Shown here: piece after piece, positions 15,236 through 23,994 of the stretch | Position numbering within the stretch: position 1 is the first letter of the stretch | How the letters are laid out: every line of letters starts with the position of its first letter | Origin: Pseudomonas cuatrocienegasensis | Lineage (GTDB): Bacteria; Pseudomonadota; Gammaproteobacteria; Pseudomonadales; Pseudomonadaceae | DNA length: 64,000 nt | NCBI RefSeq assembly: GCF_900110925.1 | Contig: NZ_FOFP01000018.1 | Coordinates: forward strand, 4,894-68,893 | Direction of reading: 5' to 3' | Translations under genes and position numbers: made by a program | The notes under the pieces: model-generated | Seen by the model: the letters and a program-made list of their open reading frames with translations, nothing else | Told to the model about the DNA's origin: nothing | Databases searched by the model: none

Positions 15236-15260
15236 AAAAAGCCCGCCAGTGGGCGGGCTT
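15236..15260 (-). terminator. Rho-independent terminator of the HigB/HigA operon
   Basis: On the minus strand AAGCCCGCC and GGCGGGCTT form a 9-bp stem with a 4-base loop, followed by a run of T. It lies 19 bp after the antitoxin stop. Confidence 0.8.
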
Positions 15261-15278
15261 ATCAGATGCAGCTTTGGT

Positions 15279-15599
15279 TCAGGCAAAGACTACTTCCACT
15301 CTTCCTTCCCGTCGCGAGCGCGGGGCAGCTTTCACCACAATCTGAACATCACGGCCTAGGCGTGACAGGCAATCAATCATTTTGGTTTCGCTGATGCCTC
15401 TGAACTTACCGCGCAGCATGTCGGAAACCTTGGGCTGAGGTAGCCCCAGTATCTCTGCCGCTTCGGTTTGGGTTAGGTGTCGTGCCTTAATGATGCCGCC
15501 GATTTTTTCGGCAAGTCTTGCCTTGACCAGCATTTCACCTGCATCGGCTCGACCGATGTCGGCGTATACGTTGCCGCTACCTTCTTCAATCTCAATCAT
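15279..15599 (-). CDS. HigA2-like XRE antitoxin
   Basis: A 106-residue antitoxin with a helix-turn-helix at about residues 33-75 (IIKARHLTQTEAAEILGLPQ followed by PKVSDMLRGKFRGIS) and a C-terminal beta segment, VQIVVKA. This is the pattern of antitoxins paired with phage Gp49-like HigB toxins. The ATG at 15599 overlaps the toxin stop as ATGA. Longer readings lack family-like sequence. A terminator follows directly. Confidence 0.86.
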   Translation of the reverse strand: MIEIEEGSGNVYADIGRADAGEMLVKARLAEKIGGIIKARHLTQTEAAEILGLPQPKVSDMLRGKFRGISETKMIDCLSRLGRDVQIVVKAAPRSRREGRVEVVFA

Positions 15600-15946
15600 T
15601 TCTTTCCACCGTTCGCATGTGCTGCCGCAGCTTGTAGTCGGGTTTTGATTAGCTCGACGTCGTGTTGCGGTGTCTCTATGCCTTTGGTCGATTTTTTTTG
15701 GAAGCAATGCAGGGCATAGACTGCTGTTCCAAACTTCACTGTGTAAACGGCTCGGTAGGTATCACCATCGAAGTCTTCAACGACTTCCAGAACCCCCGCA
15801 CCTGAAAAGCCTTTAAGGGGCTTCGCTTGGGGGTGTTTACCGCCTCCCTGAGCCAGATGCAGGGCATATCCGAATATGTCCTGCACATCTTCGGGCATAT
15901 TTCCGAGATCCTTCTTGCTTCCGCCCATCCAATGCAAAGGCTTCAC
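15596..15946 (-). CDS. HigB/Gp49-like toxin (RelE/ParE superfamily)
   Basis: A 116-residue toxin of the phage-derived Gp49-like HigB family. Typical blocks are visible: WMGGSKKDLGNMPEDVQDIF, the QGGGKHPQAKPLKGFSG stretch, VLEVVEDFDGDTYRAVYTV and ALHCFQKKSTKGIETP. Expected to be an mRNA interferase. It is the first gene of the pair, in toxin-antitoxin order, and lies inside the small tRNA-integrated island. Confidence 0.87.
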   Translation of the reverse strand: MKPLHWMGGSKKDLGNMPEDVQDIFGYALHLAQGGGKHPQAKPLKGFSGAGVLEVVEDFDGDTYRAVYTVKFGTAVYALHCFQKKSTKGIETPQHDVELIKTRLQAAAAHANGGKK

Positions 15947-16042
15947 TATCCGGACTGCTCCCTGTGTATATTTGCGCCAAATATATATCTATATCGGTAT
16001 AAGATTCTATGGGTATTTAATAAATTTGATGAACGGCGTGGT

Positions 16043-16685
16043 TCACGCAGTGATCGGCTTGAGCTGCCCAGCCAGCGCTAGCGCCTGCCCTGCCTTGGCG
16101 GTGAAGGCCGCGGCATCGGGGGCGGCTTGGGGTTGGCCCTGGCACGTGGGTGTGGGCGGCCAGCTGGGTGTTCATGGCCTGCACTAGGTCGATCAGATCG
16201 CACACCACCTGCAGCACGTTGACGCCTTCGGATCCGAGCCAGGTCCCGAACACCTGGGCGAGGCTGTCCATGGCTTGGAAGCCGGTGGCCAGGCTGTAGA
16301 AGTAAGGGGCCTTCACCTTTGCGTAGGGCTTGTCTGGCACCCGAAAGCGCAGGCCGGTGCGGGCGGCGATCTCGCCCAGCACCTGGCGCATGTCCACGTG
16401 GCGCAGGTTCATGGGCAGGGGCAGGGCCAGCACGCTGGTCAGCTCGCGGCAGAACAGCACATGTTCCAGGCTGCTGGCTTGGGTGCAGCGCTCCACGTGC
16501 CCGATGAAGTGCCGCTGCAGGGCGCGTTCGTTGTAGCCGAGGTCGAACAGCACCAGGCCGCGCACAGGCACTTCGGACTTGATCGTAAAGCTGGCCCGGC
16601 CGGGGCTGCGCAGATCCAACCGCACGTCGTCTTTCACCAGCGGGTAGACCTTGCCGGCGATGCTCAACACCTTATGCAGTTTCAT
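16043..16685 (-). pseudogene. Phage baseplate/tail hub-like protein, frameshifted near the C-terminus
   Basis: About 190 residues of a phage tail-hub-like protein (MNLRHVDMRQVLGEIAARTG, FRVPDKPYAKVKAPYFYS, FQAMDSLAQVFGTW), then HTHVPGPTPS. At a run of five G (plus strand 16118-16122) the frame must change to continue as PDAAAFTAKAGQALALAGQL and KPITA, stop. The unshifted reading ends in an unrelated Arg-rich tail at 16017. The break is either a real mutation or a homopolymer sequencing error. Its start overlaps the upstream phage gene by 4 nt. Confidence 0.65.
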
Positions 16686-17233
16686 GCCAGTGAGTCGTCC
16701 AGGCGTTTCAGCACGGCCTCGAATCCGGTCAGTTCAGCCGGTTGCGCCGCGGTGCCCTGATCGTTGCCGGCGGCTGTTGCGGCTGCGCTGGCCACGGGTT
16801 GCCCTGGCGCTGACTGCTGCTTGACCGGGTTGCTTGGGCGGCGGGTTTCCACTCGTTCGGCTGTCGACAGTTTTTCGGTCAGGGTGAACTGCACCCGCCA
16901 AGCGGCCAGGCTGTCGTCCTCGCGGGCGGTCAGGTTGTCGCTGAACTCCACCTGGCGCACGCCAAAGGTGGCTGCGGTGTCGTTCACGATGCGATAGACG
17001 CGGCGCTGGCCACCGTTGGCGGTCGCTTCGGCCATGCTCATCAGCTGTTTCAGGTCGGCGGCATCCACAAAGGGGATCATCAGCGAAACGGTCAGCGCCT
17101 TGGGCTTGAAGCCCTTGTGCGCCGCGTCTGTGTTGCTGGTTTGACCCGACATGTCGTCGGACTCGATGCGCAGGCTGGCAGAAACTTTCAGCCCCTTGCC
17201 GCGCACCTTCTGGCCATCCAGTAGCAGGGTCAT
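16682..17233 (-). CDS. Phage baseplate-region protein
   Basis: A 183-residue protein of the type found next to tail-hub genes in Pseudomonas prophages: an N-terminal beta-rich domain (MTLLLDGQKVRGKGLKVSAS, HKGFKPKALTVSLMIPFVDA), VYRIVNDTAATFGVRQVEFS, and an Ala/Gln-rich linker before a short C-terminal helix. It has ATGA overlaps with both neighbours, the usual packing of phage structural genes. With the adjoining genes truncated or frameshifted, it is probably a non-functional relic. Exact role unknown. Confidence 0.6.
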   Translation of the reverse strand: MTLLLDGQKVRGKGLKVSASLRIESDDMSGQTSNTDAAHKGFKPKALTVSLMIPFVDAADLKQLMSMAEATANGGQRRVYRIVNDTAATFGVRQVEFSDNLTAREDDSLAAWRVQFTLTEKLSTAERVETRRPSNPVKQQSAPGQPVASAAATAAGNDQGTAAQPAELTGFEAVLKRLDDSLA

Positions 17234-17493
17234 AAGCCCACCAATTCACGAACAAAGCTCAGCCCATCCAGCGAGCCCACCAGCACCACGCCGGCACTCA
17301 GCACCCACTCATGGCCAGGGGCGTCACCCTCAATCAAGGCGGTGCGCAGCTCGAACGGGTCACCGGGGCCGATCAGACGGGCGCGCATGTTGTTGTCGGC
17401 GGTGCCGCCGGCCAGCAGGGCCTGCAGATCCGCCAGTTGTTGATCACGGCTTTGCTGCTGGGCCGCCTTACGCCCGGCCAGCGCGGCCAGTGG
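17230..17493 (-). pseudogene. 3' fragment of a phage structural gene
   Basis: The minus strand encodes LAALAGRKAAQQQSRDQQLA, then RARLIGPGDPFELRTALIEG and HEWVLSAGVVLVGSLDGLSF to a stop that overlaps the next gene as ATGA. The sequence breaks near 17493, where the SH3-domain gene begins on the other strand, so only the C-terminal part (about 87 residues) is left. Confidence 0.55.
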
Positions 17494-17501
17494 CGATCGC
17501 G

Positions 17502-17840
17502 ATGATCCAGGTGTTGATGAATTGGAATGATATTCGGGAGGGGGTATGCGATATCAACAGTCGTCTTTCACCCAGCGACACGCTTGCCGACGCTCGAAAA
17601 TTTGTCAGAACGAGGCTCTGTGGTATGCCAGCGGCTTACGTGCGGATCGTGAGTCGAGATAATGTGAATCTTCGATCCGCGGCTGGCATGAAGTCAGAAG
17701 TGATCACTCAGTTGCCCAAAGGGCTTGCTGTTGCCGTTGTGAGTCGTGATGACCGTGATTGGCTGGAAGTATCTTTCAATCGTGACGGGTATGTGATTGA
17801 GGGCTGGGTCTCAAGGAAATATCTAACCCGCGTTCGCTAA
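17502..17840 (+). CDS. SH3-domain protein
   Basis: A 112-residue protein whose C-terminal 65 residues form a bacterial SH3 domain (VRIVSRDNVNLRSAAGMKSE followed by VITQLPKGLAVAVVSRDDRD and WLEVSF...GWVSRKYL). Such domains bind peptidoglycan or act in signalling. The N-terminal 45 residues are not recognised. The start is uncertain: ATG codons at 17502 and 17517 both have weak ribosome sites, and the 5' end abuts a truncated phage gene on the other strand, so it may be a 5'-shortened or relocated gene. Confidence 0.65.
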   Translation: MIQVLMNWNDIREGVCDINSRLSPSDTLADARKFVRTRLCGMPAAYVRIVSRDNVNLRSAAGMKSEVITQLPKGLAVAVVSRDDRDWLEVSFNRDGYVIEGWVSRKYLTRVR

Positions 17841-17916
17841 CGGGGACAATTTCCAGTCTGTCGATACCTCAGGGTATTGAAGCCCAGCAGCAGCTTTGCC
17901 GCTGGGTTTCCAGTCA

Positions 17917-18393
17917 CTAACTGACTAATAACTCGCCTAGTGAAAACCCAGAAGTAGATGCAATTGTGCCCCTCCAAAGAACTCCGGGGGCGGATGGAAT
18001 CTGCCCGCTTGGAGAGCACAATCTGGCGCTTTTCAGGTGTAGAAACTGCGGTGATGGAGCACCCTCATCATCAGTCTCCTGCGAAAGCACCCTCCCTTTT
18101 GCTTCATATGCTTCTCGGATCTCTTGGCGTTGTTCCTCAGGAAAGGCTTCTGAGAACGACTCAGCGTAAAGCCTGAAATACTCCTCCGCGCTAATTAGCT
18201 GCCCGGTTATCGTTCCACCAGCCGTGAAAATTGTAATGTCCATCGAAAACTTGAATTTGTTTACCAGCTTGACTTGGTCTTGGAGGAACCAGTCAGTGGT
18301 GCGCCCATTCCATTCCACAGCCTGAAAAACAGGATCGGCCAAACATTCAGCCATCTCTGCGTGCCAGACGGGCTTCTGATTTTCCGCTGTCAT
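17917..18393 (-). CDS. Hypothetical protein with GvpU-like features
   Basis: A 158-residue protein I cannot name. The stretch KFSMDITIFTAGGTITGQLI followed by SAEEYFRLYAESF resembles the GvpU-like domain found in many non-gas-vesicle bacteria, and the C-terminal pattern LKSARLCSPSG...WRGTIASTSGFSLGEL supports a small beta-rich protein. No gas-vesicle structural gene is present in the window. It lies alone at the tRNA-proximal end of the island. Function unknown. Confidence 0.55.
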   Translation of the reverse strand: MTAENQKPVWHAEMAECLADPVFQAVEWNGRTTDWFLQDQVKLVNKFKFSMDITIFTAGGTITGQLISAEEYFRLYAESFSEAFPEEQRQEIREAYEAKGRVLSQETDDEGAPSPQFLHLKSARLCSPSGQIPSAPGVLWRGTIASTSGFSLGELLVS

Positions 18394-18479
18394 GATTGCT
18401 CCATATCGTAATTGCCGGTTTTGGCTGTACGGTTTTAGCGCATGAGCATCGAGTGTGCGAGTTCAATCAGATGGAGAGC

Positions 18480-18496
18480 GTGGACGATTTGTGGAC
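18480..18496. repeat. GTGGAC direct repeats near the island end
   Basis: GTGGAC-GATTT-GTGGAC, 11-bp period, the same arrangement as at 14947-14963. Possible recombinase or excisionase arm sites of the tRNA-integrated element. Confidence 0.4.
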
Positions 18497-18537
18497 GTTT
18501 TGGGTTTTTGAAACGCCAGTATTCATTGTGTAGAAAC

Positions 18538-18613
18538 ACAAAAGCCGCGCAGTGCGCGGCTTTGGAGTTGGTGGGCCCACACGGACTCGAACCGTGGACC
18601 AAAGGATTATGAG
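18538..18613. repeat. tRNA-proximal attachment site and tRNA terminator
   Basis: Identical over 75 of 76 positions with 14776-14851. It includes the 3' part of the tRNA and, at 18540-18563, a GC-rich hairpin followed by T on the minus strand that terminates the tRNA transcript. Confidence 0.85.
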
Positions 18614-18645
18614 TCCTCTGCTCTAACCAACTGAGCTATAGGCCC
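18569..18645 (-). tRNA. tRNA with CAU anticodon (Met or lysidine-modified Ile2)
   Basis: A 77-nt cloverleaf with encoded CCA. The acceptor arm GGGCCTA pairs with TGGGCCC (one G-U), the D-arm reads AGCTCAGTTGGTTAGAGC, the anticodon loop is CTCATAA, and the T-arm has GGTTCGAGTCC. The CAU anticodon fits elongator tRNA-Met or tRNA-Ile2; sequence alone here does not settle which. The gene is the integration site of the element at 14852-18613; its 3' half is supplied by the element. Confidence 0.9.
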
Positions 18646-18660
18646 TCAGAGGCCGGCGGA

Positions 18661-21600
18661 TTATACCGATGCGCTGGCGCCTGCGCCAATCGTATGACGT
18701 GGATGCAGGAAGTTGGCGGCGAACGCCTCGGCGCTGACTGCGCGGCTGCAGACGAATCCCTGGATATGTTCGCAGCCCTCGGCTGCCAGGAAGCATTCCT
18801 GGGCCTTGGTTTCGACGCCCTCGGCGATGACCGTGAGTTGCAGGCTGCGGCCCATGGCGATGATGGCCCGGGCGATGGCCGCATCGTTGGGGTCGTCGGG
18901 CAGGCCGCGGACGAAGGATTGGTCGATTTTCAGGGTGTCCAGCGGCAGGCGCTTGAGGTGGCTCAGGGAGGAGTAGCCGGTGCCGAAGTCGTCGATGGCC
19001 AGTTGTACGCCGAGGGCCTTGAGCTGGTGCAGCAGGGCCAGGCCTTCTTCTTCTTTGTTCATGATGAAGCTTTCGGTGATTTCCAGTTGCAGCAGGTGCG
19101 GCGCCAGGCTGTTTTGTTCGAGCAGTTGGCCGATGCGCTCGAGCAGGTTTGGCTGGCGTAGCTGGGCGCCCGCGAGGTTGACCGAGAGGGGCCCGAAGGG
19201 CGCGTAGTGGCGTTGCCATTCCTGCATTTGCTGGCAGGCGTGCTGCAGCACCCAGTCGCCCAGGGGCAGGATCAGCCCGCTGTCTTCGGCCAGGGGAATA
19301 AAACGATCCGGTGGTACCTCACCGAATACCGGGTGTTGCCAGCGCAGCAGGGCTTCGGCGCCTACCAGGCGTTGGTTCTCCAGGCTGAATTTGGGCTGGT
19401 AGAACAGTTCGAGCTCGCCACGTTCTAGGGCGCGGCGCAGCTCCTGTTCCAGGGCCATGCGTTCGGTGGCCTGGAAGGTCAGGTCGCGGGTGTAGTGCTC
19501 CACCCGGTTACGGCCTTTGGCTTTGGAGCGGTACATCGCCGCGTCGGCGTTTTTCACCAGGGTGGCGACGTCCAGACCATCGTCGGGGTAGAAGCTGACG
19601 CCAATGCTGACGCTGACGAAAAACTCGTGCTCATCGAGCTGGAACGGCAACGTAAAGCAGGCCAGCAGTTTGTTGGCGATCTGGCTGGCGTCTTCGCGCT
19701 GGTGCAGGCCGGGCAGCAGGATGATGAATTCATCGCCGCCCAGGCGGGCGACGGTGTCGAGGTCGCGCAGCTGTTCTTTCAGGCGCCGGGCGATGCTCTT
19801 GAGCAGTTGGTCGCCGACCGGATGACCAAGGCTGTCGTTGATGTGCTTGAAGCGGTCCAGATCGAGAAACAGTACGGCCCCCTGGTGGCTGTCTGTCTGG
19901 GCGTCTTCCAGTGCGCTGTGCAGGCGATTTTCGAACAGCAGGCGGTTTGGCAGGCCGGTGAGTGGGTCGTGGTGGGCCTGGTGGTCGAGTCGCGCCTGGG
20001 CGTGTTTGAGCGAGGAAATATCCGCGAAGACACCGACGAAGTGGGTGGTCTGCTGCTCTTTATTGCGTACCGCGTTGATGGTCAGCCACTCGGGGTATAC
20101 CTCGCCGTTGCGCCGGCGACTCCAGAGTTCGCCTTGCCAGTGGCCCTCGGTAATGAGCTGGTGCCAGATCGCATCGTAAAAGGCGCTGTCATGTTTTTCC
20201 GAGGTCAGCAGGTGAGGGGTTTGCCCCAGTGCTTCGATTTCGCTGTAGCCGGTGATTTCGCTGAAGGCGCGGTTGACTGCAACGATGCGCAGCTGGGTGT
20301 CGGTGATCATCACGCCTTCGGCCGTGCTCTCGAATACGGTGGCGGCCTGTTGCAGTTTTTCCTGAAGCAGCTGGCGTTCGGTCACGTCGCGGGCGATGGT
20401 CAGCATGCAGGCTTCGCCATCAATCGGGATCATCTGCGCGGACAGCTCACACAGGCGCAGCGCGCCGGCCTGGTTGCGAATCGGCACGGTGAAGTCATGC
20501 ACACTGCCGTTGCTGCGGATCTGCTCGATCAAGCGTTGACGGTCGCTGAGCGAAGCCCAGAGGCCAAGCTCGATGGTCGAGCGGTTGCGGATCTCGGCCA
20601 TGTCGTAGCCCATGATGCGGCTGAAGCCGTCGTTGCCTTCGAGCACCCGGCCATCGGCGATACGGGTGATCAGCAGGCCGTCGGGTGAGGCGTGGAAGGC
20701 CGTGGCGAACTTTTCTTCGGAGATTTTCAGTAGCTGCTGGGTGGCCTTGAGCTGGCTGATGTCGCGGATGATCACGACCAGCGCCGGGGTATCGGCATGC
20801 TGGAAGGCCTGGGCGGAGATGAGCCCGGTGAAGAACTCGCCGTTATGGCGGCGGAACAGCAGTTCCAGGTTGCGCAGGCTTTCCTGCTGCAGGCGATCAA
20901 TCAGGATCTTGCCGATGCCAGGTGAGCCCCAGATGTTCAGTTCGGTGGCCGTGCGGCCGATGGCCGCGCGGGCGCTGATGCCGGTTTGCTGCTCGAATGC
21001 GCGGTTGACCTCCAGCAGGCAGCCGTCGGCACGGCGGGCGATCACCATGATGTCCGGGCACTGCTGGAATACGGACGAGAATTTCTGCTCGGATAGGCGC
21101 AGGGCCTGTTCGGTCTGTTTGGCCTCGCTGATGTCGATCATCAGGCCGCGCATGATCAGGCGACCTTCCTGGTGCGTCAGGGTGACGATGTTGCGGATCC
21201 AGATCAGGCGGCCGTCCGCGGTCTGCATGCGGTAATCCAGGCTATGGCTGCGCCCGGCGTTGGTTTCTTCGCGGCAGTAAGCCATTGCCCGCGCCTGGTC
21301 GGCCGGGTATACGCAGCGTTGCCAGAAGTCGGGCTGTTTCCAATCGTTCAGTGGGTAACCCAGCAGGGTTTCGGCATGGGCTGAGACGTAGGTGTAGGTG
21401 AAGTCGCCGGTGGTTGCTTCCCAGGCAATGGCGGAGAGGTTTTCGACCAGGTTGCGGTAGTGGGTTTCGCGCTCGCGAAGCTCCTCTTGTAGCACGGCGC
21501 TGCGGGCGATTTCCCTGTGCATGCGCTGGTTGATGCGCAAGGCCATAAACAAAATCAGCAATACGGGCAGGCCAAACAGCAGGCTGTGCCAGCCGCTTGA

Positions 21601-21693
21601 ATCAATACCCAGCGCATCATCCGATGCGGCGGCCATAACGACGCCGCTGCAGAGCAGCAGGCACAAGGAAAGAACGGCCAGCAGTCTCGGCAT
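18661..21693 (-). CDS. rmcA: PAS-GGDEF-EAL c-di-GMP regulator, RmcA-like
   Basis: A 1010-residue inner-membrane signalling protein. An N-terminal signal-like segment (about residues 4-20) and a TM helix (about 33-52) are followed by four PAS-type domains (about 80-570), GGDEF (RLGGDEFIILL near 650) and EAL (AEALLRW near 779); both catalytic motifs are intact, so synthase and phosphodiesterase activity are both possible. Its position between the tRNA and rpoD matches PA0575 (RmcA), whose EAL activity is redox-linked. RmcA is about 1245 residues with a periplasmic solute-binding domain; here only about 15 residues separate the two hydrophobic segments, so that domain is absent. ATG at 21693 has GAGG upstream. 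Confidence 0.82.
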   Translation of the reverse strand: MPRLLAVLSLCLLLCSGVVMAAASDDALGIDSSGWHSLLFGLPVLLILFMALRINQRMHREIARSAVLQEELRERETHYRNLVENLSAIAWEATTGDFTYTYVSAHAETLLGYPLNDWKQPDFWQRCVYPADQARAMAYCREETNAGRSHSLDYRMQTADGRLIWIRNIVTLTHQEGRLIMRGLMIDISEAKQTEQALRLSEQKFSSVFQQCPDIMVIARRADGCLLEVNRAFEQQTGISARAAIGRTATELNIWGSPGIGKILIDRLQQESLRNLELLFRRHNGEFFTGLISAQAFQHADTPALVVIIRDISQLKATQQLLKISEEKFATAFHASPDGLLITRIADGRVLEGNDGFSRIMGYDMAEIRNRSTIELGLWASLSDRQRLIEQIRSNGSVHDFTVPIRNQAGALRLCELSAQMIPIDGEACMLTIARDVTERQLLQEKLQQAATVFESTAEGVMITDTQLRIVAVNRAFSEITGYSEIEALGQTPHLLTSEKHDSAFYDAIWHQLITEGHWQGELWSRRRNGEVYPEWLTINAVRNKEQQTTHFVGVFADISSLKHAQARLDHQAHHDPLTGLPNRLLFENRLHSALEDAQTDSHQGAVLFLDLDRFKHINDSLGHPVGDQLLKSIARRLKEQLRDLDTVARLGGDEFIILLPGLHQREDASQIANKLLACFTLPFQLDEHEFFVSVSIGVSFYPDDGLDVATLVKNADAAMYRSKAKGRNRVEHYTRDLTFQATERMALEQELRRALERGELELFYQPKFSLENQRLVGAEALLRWQHPVFGEVPPDRFIPLAEDSGLILPLGDWVLQHACQQMQEWQRHYAPFGPLSVNLAGAQLRQPNLLERIGQLLEQNSLAPHLLQLEITESFIMNKEEEGLALLHQLKALGVQLAIDDFGTGYSSLSHLKRLPLDTLKIDQSFVRGLPDDPNDAAIARAIIAMGRSLQLTVIAEGVETKAQECFLAAEGCEHIQGFVCSRAVSAEAFAANFLHPRHTIGAGASASV

Positions 21694-21810
21694 GGCAGCC
21701 TCAGGGAGGGCGAAAGGTGGTGGCAGTGTAGCTGTGCCGCTGGCAGGAATAAACGCAGCGATGTGGCACTTTGCTACTGATGAGTGGGTTTGTTGTGCGC
21801 TGGCGCACGC

Positions 21811-21872
21811 TAGGGTCTGTTGCCGTTTCGTTCGCGGCAACGCGGCTCACGACGAAACGGGAACAGACCCTA
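21811..21872. mobile_element. 62-bp MITE-like element, deletion form of the 37-kb element
   Basis: Ends TAGGGTCTGTTGCCG and its near reverse complement form terminal inverted repeats of about 21 bp with one mismatch; TA is present at both ends, as in TA target-site duplications. Its right end, read inward, matches about 40 nt of the left end of the 335-bp element at 37012, then jumps to the other terminal repeat. Confidence 0.65.
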
Positions 21873-21982
21873 GCCAGGCCGTGCGCCAATCAGGTCGTGC
21901 AGACGATGCGCCCGGTGTGCTTGTTTGCGGCTGTATGAGCTCGGGGTGGTCTGGTTGGCATTGTGTGTAGGCCGAAAGAGCA

Positions 21983-22019
21983 TCGCGAATAAATTCGCTC
22001 CTACAGGGGGGGGGGGGGG
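21983..22019. repeat. REP sequence followed by a 14-G tract
   Basis: TCGCGAATAAATTCGCTCC and the following TACA are the Pseudomonas REP core also seen at 29153, 29223 and 40087. Directly after it is an uninterrupted run of 14 G (22006-22019). The gap between rmcA and rpoD holds this, the 62-bp MITE and the rpoD terminator; no gene is seen. Confidence 0.7.
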
Positions 22020-22047
22020 CTGCAGGCAGTGGGCGTATCGCCAATGC

Positions 22048-22073
22048 AAAACCCCCGGCCTGGGCCGGGGGTT
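22048..22073 (-). terminator. Rho-independent terminator of rpoD
   Basis: Minus-strand stem AACCCCCGGCC/GGCCGGGGGTT with a 2-base centre, followed by T, beginning 7 bp after the rpoD stop. It ends the rpsU-dnaG-rpoD transcript. Confidence 0.85.
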
Positions 22074-22079
22074 CTGGTA

Positions 22080-23927
<1,848 letters not shown>

Positions 23928-23994
23928 AACACCCTATCCACTGAAGGTCTTGGCGGGCTAAAAACAAGCCGCGGATTATACCCGAGTAAGACCC

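Noticed and set aside
14682..15286. Minus-strand frames at the island end that might be an integrase
   Set aside because: They contain no recombinase motif and overlap the tRNA fragment; no support for a protein.
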